Part shown: one piece after another, positions 43,070 to 55,406 of the stretch
Position numbering within the stretch: position 1 is the stretch's first letter
How the letters are laid out: each line of letters opens with the position of its first letter
Assembly: GCA_023853785.1 (NCBI GenBank)
Contig: JAJIRX010000781.1
Span: 62,001-126,000 of the forward strand
Reading direction: 5' to 3'
DNA: 64,000 bases
From: Psilocybe azurescens
Taxonomy: Eukaryota > Basidiomycota > Agaricomycetes > Agaricales > Agrocybaceae
Translations under genes and position numbers: made by a program
Notes under the pieces: model-generated
Database searches by the model: none
Told to the model about the DNA's origin: nothing
Seen by the model: only the letters and a program-made list of their open reading frames with translations

Positions 43070-46000
43070 ATGGAGAGCCCACTCTACGAGGACAAGATTG
43101 GCGAGCTTCCGACGCTGTCTGGACTTCCACAGCTGGAGTCGGTGCCATCGTCGATCAAGGAGAAGGTCAATGATAGTGGCTCGGACAGCGTCGAAATCGC
43201 GGACGAGAAACTCGACGTCGATGCCAACCGCTTTGATGAGGATGAGCCGGAATACCGCAACGGCGAGCCGGTGATCACAACTGGCCGGGATGTCTCTCGG
43301 TTCGCAGTCGACATCCGCGACGATGGAGACGATGCGCTCACGTTCCGGTCGATATTTCTGGGGACTGTGTTTGCTGGTATGGGCTCTGCGCTTAGCCAGG
43401 TAAGTGGGTCCAACGTGTCTCCTAATCCGTCCATTTGTTATTTTCGGGTGCCGAGGTCGTGGCGGCACAAATCCCTCTTCCTTTTGGGGAGAACGAATTC
43501 GATGACGAAAATCTTCCGCTATAATTAAATTGCTATGTTATTTGTGATGTCGTAAAGAAAAATATGCGCTGACTGCGGAATCTTTCCGGTTTGCAGATTT
43601 ACCTTTTCAAGCCTGTGCAGATATCGGTCTCCACAGTCTTCTTGCTGCTTTTGATCTATACGGTTGGGAATGCCTGGGCGAAATTCTTGCCGAAGAAAAC
43701 TTCAGTGGTTGGCACTCGTTTCGAAAGACTTGGCGGGATTTTGCATTTTATCAATCCCGGGCCTTTTACATTGAAAGAGGTGAGCCTGAATTTTAATCTC
43801 GCGCAGCGTCTCAGTGCTAACGACATTTATCTCCAATAGCACGTTGTCGCTTCACTGGTCGCTTCGACTGCAGCAGGTAGTAGCTCGGCGGTCCAGAACT
43901 TCGCTGTACAAAGGGTAATTGGCATTCTCCCCAGTAGTCGTGTTCTTTGTTCTTTCATTTGACAGCCACAACGTTTTAGCTCTACTATGACACCAACGTT
44001 GGGCCAACCACCGCAGTTCTTTCAACGTTTTCGACTGCTTGCTTCGGGTCAGCATTATTATTATTATTGTAGTGCAAGAAATCACTGATGATGCTGACCT
44101 TAATACAGATACGGTCTGGTAGGACTGTTACGACCCCTCACTGTTTATCCTTCCGAAATGGTGTATTGGTCGGTATGTACGAGGCGGTGTTTCTCAGTAG
44201 TTCTGTGCTAAAATACTGTCCCTAGAATTTGCCAACCGTATCTGTTTTCCAAGGTAACTATCCCAGTGTTTAAAATGATCACACTTTCTGACAATCTGCG
44301 TTAGCTCTTCACTTCGATACCTCGGCAAATATAAAGCGCATTAAGCTCTTCTGGACAGGCTTTACAGTGATGTTTTTTATGAGATTATCCCTGCATATAT
44401 TTTCCCTCTGCTCAATGGCATCAACATTGTCTGTCTTGCTACCCAGAAGGCGCCCTCCAAATCTGTCGACTTTATCACCAACCTGTTCGGGGGAACAGAC
44501 GGGAATGAAGGCATGGGACTCTTCAGTTTTTCGTTCGATTGGCAATACATCACATCCATGTATGTGTCCATTTACTTCATATACATTGAGTGAATTTTAA
44601 CATGCTGCTCCTTGTCCATTTAGATATATGAGCCTACCATTGATTCAACAAGGTATGTACACCTGTCGTAGGGTTTACGTCAAAGTGTTGTACTAATGAC
44701 CATCTCAGCAAACTCGTGGATTGGGATATTCCTCTGCTACATTATCATAATGGGCATCTATTACTCCAATTTGTGGAACGTGAGTGACTTAACGTGACAT
44801 GAGGTATGTATGAGATTCTAATATGGCATGTAAAAGTCTCTGGCGTTTCCCATGCTATCCACATCCATTTTCTCATCGAATGGCTCGATTTACCACCAAT
44901 CCGCTGTATTTGGAACGAACTTCGAGCTTAATCAGACAGCTCTTCAAGAAATTGGTCTTCCGGCACTGACGGGTTCAAATGCGTGGGCCAACTTGACCGC
45001 CAACCTGGCGGTAAGTAGCACTCAAATTCATGTAAATACTCACATACCAACAACTTCATTACAGATTGGCGGCCTCATTGCACATGTTGTACTGTTCTGG
45101 GGACCCTATGCTGTCGATTCGTTCAAGTTAGCATACTCCAAAACCCAACCGGATCCTCATTACCAGGTACCAATAGCGCATATATTTGCCTTTATGCCCA
45201 TATAATTCAATGTCCTTGTATAGGCGATGAAGAAGTACAAAGAAGCGCCTTGGTGGTGGTATCTTATTCTTCTTGTCTTGGCCTTCTTTGCTGGTGAGTT
45301 GATGTCTTTGGAGATGGAAGAGCTTTATGATCTAATCTGTCGTATAGGCCTCATTGTCGTCTTTCAGGGACAAACCACCCTCCCTTGGTGGTCATACATT
45401 GTGGCGTTGCTCCTTGGCGCGTTCATCACAGTAAGTTTACCCCAGATAATGCAAAATAGCGAAAGACTGATGATCCGCTCATCTTCCAGCCATTCTCTAG
45501 TTTACTATTTGCTCGTATGGGTAACGGAATTGCCACCAATCAACTCATGAAGATGGTAGCGGGGGCGATTAATCCTGGACGACCTGTCGCCAATCTCTAC
45601 GTGAGTAGCTTTTCATTGGCAATGGAATTTAAAGTAAACTCTATGTAGTTCTCGATGTGGAGTCATGACGTAGTGTCAACGTCTATCAACTTAGCCTCGG
45701 ATTTGAAGATGGGCCAGTATCTCAAAATTCCACCGCGCGTCATGTTTCTCACTCAAGTTTGGGGAACTCTTCTCGGTAAGCTCTCGTTGCTTCCTCAAAC
45801 CATGTGGTGTCTGATAGAGCACGATTTACACCTGTCAGGGGCCGTTGTAAACTATGGTATACTCATTATTCTGTTACTTTATGATTCTCTTTTCTCATAA
45901 TTACTCTAGTGGTTATGGTTTCAGTGGTAGATGCACAACGTGAGATCCTACTCAGCCCAACTGGAACAAACGTTTGGAGTGGACAGTATCCCCAGAGTCT

Positions 46001-46641
46001 AAACAGCGCCGCTGTTACATGGTCTTTGGCAAAAGAATTATACGGTTTCAGTGGTCCGTATTGGATCATTCCAATGAGTTTAGTGATCGGAACGGTCCCG
46101 ACCACGATCCAGTGGCTGATTAGTAAGGCAAGTGCTGAAGGTGCACAGATCTTAGCCTACATCCTAATTTAATTCCTCAACATAGCGCTGGTCGAAGATT
46201 GGGCCTATTAGCGTCCAAAGTGTGATGTTACCCATCATTATTCAGGTGAAAAAAATTGCAATAACCTAGTGCTTCCTATATCAGCGATTGACATCAACCG
46301 TTTAGTACTCCTCGTTCTTGTCAGCCGGTGTCAACTCTACCGTCATATCCAGCATTATTGTAGGCCTCGTTTCACAGTTATGGTTGAGGAAGTACCACCC
46401 CGGATGGTACAAAAAGTACAATTATATTCTCGGCGGTGCCCTCGACGGTGGAGCTCAGGTCATGATCTTCATCCTGTCGTTTGCCGTCTTCGGGGCTGCC
46501 GGAACAGAGAGACCGTTTCCTAATGTAAGTATCTACTCAGTTACTCCTTTCCCGTCGGCCCCTTATATTTTTCTTTAGTGGGCTGGAAACCCCGCCGCGG
46601 GCAACGTCGACTACTGTAACGGCAATGGCGCGCTGGATTAA
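43070..46641 (+). CDS. OPT-family oligopeptide transporter
   Basis: Multi-span plasma or vacuolar membrane carrier of the OPT superfamily, which moves small peptides, glutathione or metal chelates with protons. ATG at 43070, stop at 46639-46641, about 780 residues in some 19 exons. Family hallmarks: DDALTFRSIFLG, FKPVQISVSTVFLLLLIYTV, HFINPGPFTLKEHVVASLVA, LPWWSYIVALLLGAFITPF, LKIPPRVMFLTQVWGTLLG, TNVWSGQYPQS, YHPGWYKKYNYILGGALDGG and a last hydrophobic span before ERPFPNW. The N-terminal about 80 residues are polar and cytosolic. One break is present: the T6 run at 44373-44378 must be seven to read VMFFYEIIPAYIFPLLNGIN; as written the frame is lost. The neighbouring locus is its decayed copy. 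Substrate not predictable. Confidence 0.88.
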
Positions 46642-47080
46642 ATTCTTTTTCTTTTTGAGGGTTTCACTTGCAGGGATTAGGTTCAGAACTTGAGATTTGG
46701 TTAGGCAGAATGTACTGGTTGTCTACTGGATTTGTTAGATTGATGAAAGCTGTATTACTACATAATCAAATACTATTTCTTCTCTACTAGCAAGTCAGCC
46801 TCCCACTCGCAGGCTTATTTTATCGCGTTTAGAGAGTTTGGATACTTCAATGATTTTTTCAAGGTTACCCATAAGTCTTCCTGACCTTTCTAAAGATATG
46901 TACCGAAATGATCACGTATCGCCATTCTATGCAGCATGTGTTCGGCGACTTCTCTACCATTTCCTACTCTCCTCTGGCCCCTCTTACGGCTCAGACGAAA
47001 AGCGGCTGGAGAGATCAAATAGCGATATCATACACAAGAAACACGATCCCAATGACGACTAATCTGACAACTATAATATC
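46642..47080. other. Spacer between OPT gene and OPT pseudogene
   Basis: About 0.44 kb with no clear gene. The right part may be the eroded 5' end of the pseudogene. Confidence 0.4.
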
Positions 47081-49843
47081 GCAATGGCGAGTCGAACATC
47101 ACTACCATCGAAGATGTGTCCCGATATGCTGTTGATATTCGTGATGCATGGTGATGATGCTCTAACCTTCCGCTCCATTTTTCTTGAGACCCTGTTTGTT
47201 GATACGTGAGCTGCCCTTTGTCAGGTGAGAAGAGTTCCAATCCTATGATAACGGGACAATCACCGAATATCACCATTTTATACAGATCTACCCATTCAAA
47301 CCAGTGCAAATGTCGGTGTCCACTGTATTTCTTCTCCTCTTAATCTATACCTTCGGCAATGTGTAGGCCAGATTCATGCTCAGTGGTGACCGAGTTCGAG
47401 GAACACCCTTTGAGAAGCTAGGAAAAATATTGCATTTCACCAATCCAGGCCCTTTTACCTTGAAAGAGGTGCGGTACATCTGAAGACGTCGACGTACTGA
47501 TTTTGACAATTTATTCAGCCTGTTATCGCCTCTCTTGTTGCCTCCACGGCTGCATACTATAGCTCTTCGGTTCAAAAATTTGCCGTACAAAGGGTGAGCA
47601 CTCTCCCGTTTATTTAACTCCAAATCATTAATAACCATATTATGATACCAAAGTGGGAACTGTTCTTGCTTACGTTTTCTACTGCCTGCTTTGGGTGAGT
47701 CGTAAGTATGCATTTTATGAGAGCATGACACTGACTTTTAGATAGTGATATGGGCTAGTTGGAGTGATGCGTCCTCTTTCAGTCTACGCCCCGGAGATGA
47801 TATATCCACGTAGCTATCTTTCTGTCTTTGAGGCGTGCAGAGGTTAGCCGATCTTTCTTAGGCTATATGAGCCTGCGTTTGATTTAACATGGTAAGTTTC
47901 TTAACCCTGTGTCCTCGTTGTGTAAATTGTAGCTCAAAAAATCACGACAGCTAACTCATGGATTGGATATTTCTTCTGCTACATTATAATTAAGGAAATT
48001 TACTCTCTAATCTATGGAACGTAAGTCAATTTAATATATTATTTCTTCGTGAGAATGCTTGCCTAAGATCTTCGGTGCACAGTCCTAGAATTTTCCCATG
48101 CTTCCGCCTTCTATTTTTTCCAATAATGGATCAATATATAGGCAATCGGTCGTGCTTGGCACGAATTTTGCTCTGAACAACACCGCGCTGGAAGAAGTTG
48201 GTCTACCGGCCCTTATAGGATTAAACGCATGGCGCGACCTTTATTTAATTATTTGTTGAAAGATCTGCGGCTTAATAGCCCACGTTCTGCTTTTTTAAAG
48301 TCCTTATGTCGTTGAATGCTTCAAGTTGGCGTAAACAGTCCGTTCCGCATTACTGAGTTTTCTATTTTTAGATTCTACATCACTTTTAACGTCTTGGCGT
48401 GATTTCAAGCGATAATGAAATATAAAGAGGCGCCGTGGTGATGGTATTTTGCCCCTTTGATCCTTTCGTTCCTGGAGGGTGAGCCAAGACTCTCTGTGGC
48501 TACTAATATTTCATGCTGAACGTGTTGGACACGCTTTATCGTAGTCGTTAAGGGACAGATAAATCTTCCATGGTGGTGATACATCGTGGAGGCTTTGATT
48601 CTCGGAGCATTCATTACAGTAAGGTTGAGTTGGGCAACGCTTCTAATACTCACATATATATTTTCCATCCAGACTTTCTCCACATTGCTTTACACTTGTG
48701 TAAGCAATAGAGTTGCGACCAAACAGTTGATGAAGATGGTCGCAGGCGCTTGGATCCTAGAAAACCAGCCGCCGATCTTTACGTGAGTTTATTTGTACTG
48801 AAATTCTGAAATATCTGCTAAACATATCTTATGTCGGTTTCAAAGTTCTCGATGTGGAGTCATGATGTTATATCGACTTCCATTAATTACGCACAAGACT
48901 TGAACATTGGCTAGCATTGAAAAATTCCTCCTCGTGTTATGTTTCTCACGCAGGTGTGGGGAACCATTTTCGGTATGCTGGGATGTGTTTTCCTAGAAGA
49001 ACTTACTTAGATGCTAATCCATGTGATGTCTTCAGACGCCATCATTAAATATGGCAAGCTCTCCACTATAATGTTGTTTCCTCGTGGATTAATTGGTGTC
49101 TGCAGAGGTCATCATTTCCGTCTGAATCGTGGACGCACTACGTGAAATTCTACTCATCCCAATCGGATCAAACGTCTGGAGTGAACAGACCACATATTTA
49201 GAGTATAAACAGCTATACGGCTTCAACGAGCCATATTAAATAGTTCCCAGAGCTTGCTCCTGGGAATGATACCGACCACCATCGAATATTTTATTCACAA
49301 GGTAAAAGTTTAATATTCTAACTTTCATCCATCTTTGCTTACAATGCTAATCACTTCATTTGAGAGGTGGCCGATGATTGGATCAGTCAAAGTCTCAAAT
49401 ATCATGTTCTTATCATTTATAGGATGAGGAGCTTTCGTCCGACGTCGGGTGTAGGACGTTATCTACTACCGCTAATACCTGCTTCCGGGTATTCCGCGTA
49501 GATGTCAGTCGGTGTCAACTCCACCATCACTTCCAGTATCGTCAGCCTCGTCTCCCAGCTATGGCTTAGGCAGTATCACCCTGGCTGGTACAAGAAATAT
49601 AACTATATTCTTGGAGGGGCTCTGGATGGTAGCGCTCAGGTTATGATTTTTGTCCTATCGTCCGTCGTGTTTGGTGTTTTGGGAGTTGAGAGACTATTTC
49701 GAAATGTGAATGCACTTTAATTAGGATTTTACATGTCTCTTGGAACTGATGATTGTGGCTTATTGTGGGCCGGCAATTTGGCCGTTGGAAACGATGACTA
49801 TTATAACGGTAACAGCGCACTAGACTACTCGTGCTTACCATAA
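47081..49843 (+). pseudogene. Decayed tandem copy of the OPT transporter
   Basis: Follows the intact OPT gene in the same orientation and preserves its order of segments: SRYAVDIRD, DDALTFRSIFL, FKPVQMSVSTVFLLLLIYTF, HFTNPGPFTLKE, SSVQKFAVQR, ANSWIGYFFCY, KIPPRVMFLTQVWGT, YHPGWYKKYNYILGGALDGS and YNGNSALDYS. Many in-frame stops and frame changes occur, for example TAG at 47364-47366 (GNV*ARF), TGA within the APWWWY motif near 48439 and another in LPWWWYI near 48572. Several segments are missing, such as most of the region between the first spans. Many changes look like C-to-T or G-to-A relative to the intact gene. It cannot encode a full transporter. Confidence 0.88.
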
Positions 49844-50938
49844 AAAGTGTCGCATCACTAAAAATTCCCACACTTAGATCAAATGTTCTGCTTGAATTTC
49901 CTGTGGCTTGGGTATATCCTACAATTTGGTTCTTTGTTGGAGTATCAAGATGAGAGTAAGAATAAATTGTAAGAAGAATTTCGAGTAGAATTATACAGTG
50001 GTTTAGTTGTAAAATCCAGACACGGCAAACGTCATGCGTCCGCGTTTCTTACATAAGCGACACTTTTTATGGTGAGTATGAGTAGTATAGTAGCCTCCTT
50101 CTTTGATTCATATTAGATGTATTATTTCCTGTCATTTATAGATGGGAGACGTAGTGGGCTTCCGAATGCCACCATTGAATGTTTGACAGTTCAATTTTGC
50201 ATCTATCCTAGACCCATTGTCCAAATCCTTATAGAGTCTTAATTGGGGAGCTTGCTCCCCTCTCTAATGCCGATACCAAAATGTCTAAGCTCACGTGATC
50301 CGCTGGCTTTGTGATGGTCACCCCGTGAGAACTTTGAAAGCGGCGAGTGGCGAGCATAGCTCCTCATAGAGCATGCCAGGCACTGGCATAGCGAAGCGTT
50401 CTTACTTGCCGCATACAGGTACCAAGCCGTTCTGATTACGGAAGCGACGCGATGCGACATATTCACTGCTGACGTAGTGGCGCTGAGCGCTGATCGATGT
50501 TCAGGAACTGAATTACTCTGTCTAAGCAAATCTCCCCATTCCACCTTCCGCTCAATTAACTTTAACTTCGCTTCTCATATTGGACATTACACCCAGATAA
50601 CCTGAACAAAAGCATGCAAGTATTCACCGGGATTTCGGGAAATCTGACTCAAAAGCAACGCGTAATGCTCGAATTCACTGTGCGGGGAAGGAAGGAAGGA
50701 TAACTGTGCATCCGTGTTTTTGACACATCACAAATGCTAAGGCCTGATAGAAATGACTCGACCAGCAACAGATACCTTCTCATCTTCACAACAGGCACGC
50801 CACCTTGATACAGGATCTAAGCATTAAGGGCACCCTGTGTATCACAAAGTTATAAAAGCCGACCTCTCCCAGACGTGAATTGCGACCCACAACCTACAAT
50901 TTTGTCTAAACTTCTGAAGCAATATACACGTACGTGAA
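49844..50938. other. Intergenic, about 1.1 kb
   Basis: Between the OPT pseudogene and the first GFA gene. The right end contains the TATA element described separately. No gene recognised. Confidence 0.45.
50851..50858 (+). promoter_or_regulatory. TATA box of GFA gene 1
   Basis: TATAAAAG lies 88 bp before the ATG at 50939, a typical fungal distance allowing for a short 5' UTR. The same octamer precedes GFA gene 2. Confidence 0.55.
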
Positions 50939-52081
50939 ATGGCTTTGACTTTCGTGAATGCATCGTGCCATTGTGGCCTCAACACCTTCAAGATCCCGTT
51001 CGCCACCTCAAAGCTGCCCCTCGCAAGTCAAATATGCCACTGCAACACCTGTCGCCACACTACGGGAACGATGGCTGTACACACCGCCGTCATGCAAGGG
51101 GCGCCCTTGTCAGCCGACTCTGAGCCTGACTCTCCGAGCGTTGCCGACCTATCCAAGCTCAAGACATACAGCGCGAGCGACAAGATAACGCGCTATTTCT
51201 GTTCCGTGTGCTTCACTCATATTTTTCATGAGAACAAGGACAAGGCTTCTGAGACCTCTTCGTGGGCGGTGTACACCGGCACGTTAGACCGCGTTGAAGG
51301 TGTGGTGAAGGTCGGACATCACGCGTTCGTCGAAGATACCCGCGACGGTGGCTTAGCGAACCATTATCGCGTCCTCGAAGGCAAGGAGCTGCCCAGGTAC
51401 GCGCGTGAAGAGGGAAGTGACAAGTTACCCCAGAATTGGATGTCGGACACACTTTTGAATAAAGAAGTCAGCCCGAACGGGGTCGTCGCATATTGTCACT
51501 GCAAGAGGGTTTCCGTCCAGCTCGTACCGTTGAGAAGGGAAGACGCTGAAGAACCAAGCAAATGGTGGGCCGTTCCACCGAAAAACCCCGAAGACCCAGC
51601 CTCAGCCAAGCGTGTGCGGTTCATATGCGGCCACTGCCTCTGCACGAGCTGCAGGCGCTCGAACGGGGCACTCATCTCGACCTACATCCTGCTGCCCATG
51701 GTAAACGTAAACGTCCTCGACGGAAGCACGTCCCTCCCTATCTCTTTCAAAGAAAACCACCCCGGCAGACCGAAAGGTCTGAAGCGATACGAGAGCTCCC
51801 CCCTCGTCTTTCGCGAGTACTGCGATACGTGCGGCGCGAATGTGTTGTACTGGACGATCGATCCCAAGAGGAACCACATACCGCCTGCGGTAGATGGCGA
51901 GCCGATTATCATCAACATCGCTGTGGGTCTGATTGACGAAGAAGATGGAGGTGCGAGGGCAGATGAGTGGGTTTATTTTGCGGACTATGTTGTGCGTGCT
52001 GAAGAAGGCATCGACAAAGCGGGTATGGAGGCTCTGAAGGAAGGAGTGAAGCCGGTCACCGTCGCTTCCACTGAGAAATGA
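50939..52081 (+). CDS. Double GFA/CENP-V-domain protein 1
   Basis: Intronless gene of 380 residues with two GFA (glutathione-dependent formaldehyde-activating, CENP-V/Mss4-like) zinc-binding domains. Domain 1, residues 1-135: SCHCGLN, ICHCNTCRH and FCSVCFTH. Domain 2, residues 180-365: AYCHCKRV, ICGHCLCTSCRRSNG and EYCDTCGANV. All expected metal-binding cysteines appear present. GFA-type proteins are annotated as binding glutathione-formaldehyde adducts, but many fungal members have no proven reaction. It is followed about 1 kb later by a paralogue with the same opening and architecture, so the pair arose by tandem duplication. No signal peptide; cytosolic expected. A TATA box lies 88 bp upstream. 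Confidence 0.88.
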   Translation: MALTFVNASCHCGLNTFKIPFATSKLPLASQICHCNTCRHTTGTMAVHTAVMQGAPLSADSEPDSPSVADLSKLKTYSASDKITRYFCSVCFTHIFHENKDKASETSSWAVYTGTLDRVEGVVKVGHHAFVEDTRDGGLANHYRVLEGKELPRYAREEGSDKLPQNWMSDTLLNKEVSPNGVVAYCHCKRVSVQLVPLRREDAEEPSKWWAVPPKNPEDPASAKRVRFICGHCLCTSCRRSNGALISTYILLPMVNVNVLDGSTSLPISFKENHPGRPKGLKRYESSPLVFREYCDTCGANVLYWTIDPKRNHIPPAVDGEPIIINIAVGLIDEEDGGARADEWVYFADYVVRAEEGIDKAGMEALKEGVKPVTVASTEK

Positions 52082-53060
52082 AGTACATACATGATTTGTA
52101 ACAGTTTTCAATCGAATGGTCCATCTTATATAGTCGTTAAATTGTATCAAGTGTGGGTCATTAAGTCAACGCAGGCTCATAAGTAGCAAGTACTAGAGTG
52201 CTGAGTTGGCGATGAAACCAAGATGAGAGCAAGATGTTGGCAAAATGAGAGTTGGCTGGGGGATGCCAATTTGTGCCAAAAGCGCGGACTCGCCGAGGAG
52301 GTCCAAAATTGCAAACCTTAACCCGATCCATCTCCGTCGACTTGACTGCGTACTCTCATCAACTCCTAATATCAACACTGAATAACATGGGTGAGCCATT
52401 TCGAGCCATAGGCCAGCATTTTGTCCTATACAGCGCCCTCGGACCTCAGCCGAAGCAGAGTTGAAGATGAACAATACGTCAGACGTTCTAGAATCACATT
52501 CTAGCTTCAGAAGTGGTCAAACCCATAGAGCTCTCCACAAATTTAGACCCACCACGTAACGCGTCGATGGGCGGCTGGCCATTTTTATCCTCGTGCGTCC
52601 CTATACCGCGAATGAGGCTATGCCCTTTCCAATCCCAACAGGCAAGATAAGCCAGCTATAATTGCACGCTTTATAGGCCGTCCAGATGAAGTCCAAGGGC
52701 GACGGAGCTCTGGGCTCCACTTGTCAGCGCTGTGCGATCCGGAACCGATATCAAAACGATTAACAGGTTGGTCAACGGCATGGAGATAAAATGCTATAAA
52801 AGCTATTGGACGACGCGGCGAACACACTCAATATCATCATTGCTGCTTTACAACTCCACTTACTACATCATCGACAGTCAAGCTGTGGACTCGCCTTTTG
52901 CTTTAAATAACTTCCTGTTGAAGAACTCTCGGCCTACTTCTCGCCTAACTTACTTCCCTTTTGAATATAACACCACATTCTAATTCCACAATCGGTACGT
53001 CGCTATGCAGCTTGTATGTTCTATTTATCGATAAGTTATATCAGCATCAGAATTACAGAT
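52082..53060. other. Intergenic between the two GFA genes
   Basis: About 1 kb holding the 3' flank of GFA gene 1 and the promoter of GFA gene 2, including its TATA element. No further gene seen. Confidence 0.5.
52795..52802 (+). promoter_or_regulatory. Possible TATA box of GFA gene 2
   Basis: TATAAAAG lies 266 bp before the ATG at 53061. The same octamer is seen before GFA gene 1. The longer distance would imply a 5' UTR of roughly 200 bp, perhaps with an intron ending at the ATTACAG just before the ATG. Confidence 0.4.
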
Positions 53061-54377
53061 ATGACGCTCACCTACGTCAACGCGTCGTGTCATTGTGGGC
53101 TCAATGCCTTTCGTGTGGCATTCGAGACAACTTCGCTCCCTGTCGTAGACGACCTATGTCACTGCACAACCTGCCGTCACGTCTCCGGGCAAATGGGCGT
53201 ACACCAGACCACAATAGTCGGTCCACCTCTCGCGCGTGACACTCGTCGCAGTGGGAGTGGTAGCCACAGTGCAAGCCGTAGTACCAGCAGAAGCAGACAA
53301 GGATCCGACGAAGGCCTTCTTCATCATCATCCCAATGGAAACGCAAACGCAAACGGAAATGGAGACACTGCTAAAAATACAAAAGCGACCTTGCTGACCC
53401 CACCTACCATCGGAATCACTGACGCACCTGAGGTCCCGTACGACCTGAGTGAGTTGACGAAGTACGAGACATACTCGCCGGACGTTACCCGCTATTTCTG
53501 CAGTTCGTGTTCCGCTCTGTTGTTCTGGGTACCACATAGGCCTTCGGAGGAGGACCATTGGACGGTCTCGACTGGTGCATTGGAGAGGACGGACGGGATA
53601 GTGAAACTTGGTTATCATATATGGGTTGGCGATACGCTCGACGGCGGCCTTGCAGACCATCTACGCACTGTGGACGGTGTTCAGCTGACATGGTTCAAAG
53701 GGGAACCAGGAAGCGAAGAGCTGCCCGTCGGTTGGAACGCAGTAGAGAAACGTGTTACTTCCAATACAATTGACGCTAAAGAAGAACTCCTACACGCACA
53801 TTGCCATTGTGGGATGATCAAATTCGCCATCACTCGACCAACAGAAGCGTCGTTACTCCCTTCCGCCCCATACCCTGACCTCCTATACCCACACAACACA
53901 TCCCACTTATCCAAGATATCCAACCTGCATGACGAGAAATGGTGGTTGCGACCCGCGAATTCGTCCACGCCCACAAAGTACCTTGCCGGACACTGCATGT
54001 GCAACACCTGTAGGCTCACTAGTGGGTTCGAGATCCAGTCCTGGGCATTCGTCCCGCTCGTCAACATTGTAACTCCCGATATTGGTGAGCCGCTACGCTT
54101 AGCGAAGGAGGACAGCAGGCCGGCTGGGTTGAAGCAGTATATCACGAGCACGGGCAAGTACCGCGAGTCGTGCAGAACATGTGGGGCGACGGTGTTTTCA
54201 TGGCAGATTGACAACGCGGACTTGGTGTCGGTGTCAGTGGCGCTGTTGGACGATAAGAAGAGCGGGGCGAGGGCTGAGAATTGGCTAGAGTGGCAAAAGA
54301 ATAGGGTGAGCTTTAAAGAGAAAGCTGTTAGTCAGTCGATTGCGAAGGGTCTGGAAGAGACGATGAGGGCGATTTAA
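53061..54377 (+). CDS. Double GFA/CENP-V-domain protein 2
   Basis: Paralogue of the upstream gene, 438 residues from the ATG at 53061. An in-frame ATG at 53016 exists, but the homologous start (MTLTYVNASCHCGLN versus MALTFVNASCHCGLN) favours 53061. Domain 1 carries SCHCGLN, LCHCTTCRH and FCSSCSALL; domain 2 carries AHCHCGMI, GHCMCNTCRLTSG and SCRTCGATV. Unlike copy 1, domain 1 is split by an insertion of about 60 residues rich in Ser/Arg and Asn (GSGSHSASRSTSRSRQ, HHHPNGNANANGNGDT), which probably forms an exposed loop. Role as for copy 1: zinc-binding thiol-adduct chemistry inferred from the family, no proven substrate. Confidence 0.88.
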   Translation: MTLTYVNASCHCGLNAFRVAFETTSLPVVDDLCHCTTCRHVSGQMGVHQTTIVGPPLARDTRRSGSGSHSASRSTSRSRQGSDEGLLHHHPNGNANANGNGDTAKNTKATLLTPPTIGITDAPEVPYDLSELTKYETYSPDVTRYFCSSCSALLFWVPHRPSEEDHWTVSTGALERTDGIVKLGYHIWVGDTLDGGLADHLRTVDGVQLTWFKGEPGSEELPVGWNAVEKRVTSNTIDAKEELLHAHCHCGMIKFAITRPTEASLLPSAPYPDLLYPHNTSHLSKISNLHDEKWWLRPANSSTPTKYLAGHCMCNTCRLTSGFEIQSWAFVPLVNIVTPDIGEPLRLAKEDSRPAGLKQYITSTGKYRESCRTCGATVFSWQIDNADLVSVSVALLDDKKSGARAENWLEWQKNRVSFKEKAVSQSIAKGLEETMRAI

Positions 54378-55406
54378 ATGCGCACTTAATCTGGTTTTAT
54401 ATAATATAATGGTCTAATGCATCTCTTGTACATCTGATAAATTTTCTTGGAAATTGGATCCCTGGTATTCTATTCAATAGTAAGCAAAAGTTTGCGTTGA
54501 CTGGATTCATGGAGAGCTTGGTAGTCGCGAGAGCGAATGCGGCATATATCTGACCTCGTTCCCACACATGTTTTTTCCTTCCTCTCCAATGTACTCTCAA
54601 GCTTCCCCACAACAACATAATCGAATAGTCAGAGTAATCCTCACTAATGCATGTCACCGCGCAATCAATACCTTGGATGGTCTTTTCTTTCGCGATATGG
54701 CTTCTACTCTATGCATAGCAACTCAGTAGCTGGTCATCTGTTGAGCGGAATGCATAGAACACACACATGTTCTCTTTGCTGCTACTACTCAGACTTATTA
54801 ACATGCTCTCAGGGCATCGATACTCGAATATCTTCTGCTTTCAATCTAGTACGAATTTCTCACATGGCAATGCTCTTGCTACACAGTCCCAAGGTTTCTC
54901 CGTTTGCCACTCCGCGTCCAGTTGTCAGCATTTACTCGCAGGATCGCAGGATCCGTAGCCAAATCAATATGAATACTCGGCCTCTTGATCTAAACTTGAG
55001 AGTTTATGGTAGGTTTTCTTATCTCAACGCCACTACGCTCAGCTGGTGATATTCTCGCTTCACAGCATTGCCCGCAACGCTATACTGCGTGGCTGCTCGA
55101 CGAGCATTCCAAGCCTTTCACAGCACGAGCTGCTAGAGTAGGCGATAGGCCTACTCCAACGTGTATCATGAACGCGTCAATTGGTAACAATTCATACGGG
55201 AAGCAAGATATTCATGACATGGAGGTTATAAAAAATAGCGCTAGTGGCTTTGAAATATTGACATTCCAACCGAATTCCAACTACCTTCCTTGTCGACCAT
55301 TTACCTCACTGCTAAATGTCAAGTACAAGCTAGTTTCCTTCGACGATTAGTTTCTTGACTGCAGGAGATCGCACTTTAAATGAACACATAAACTTGGCTT
55401 GTTGAC
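54378..55406. other. Convergent intergenic region, about 1 kb
   Basis: Between the 3' ends of GFA gene 2 (+) and the P450 (-). Two frames of over 100 codons occur but have no recognisable motif or splice logic. Confidence 0.4.

Noticed and set aside
54651..55350. Frames of 114-132 codons between GFA gene 2 and the P450
   Set aside because: No domain, low-quality composition and no intron signals; probably chance or old relics.
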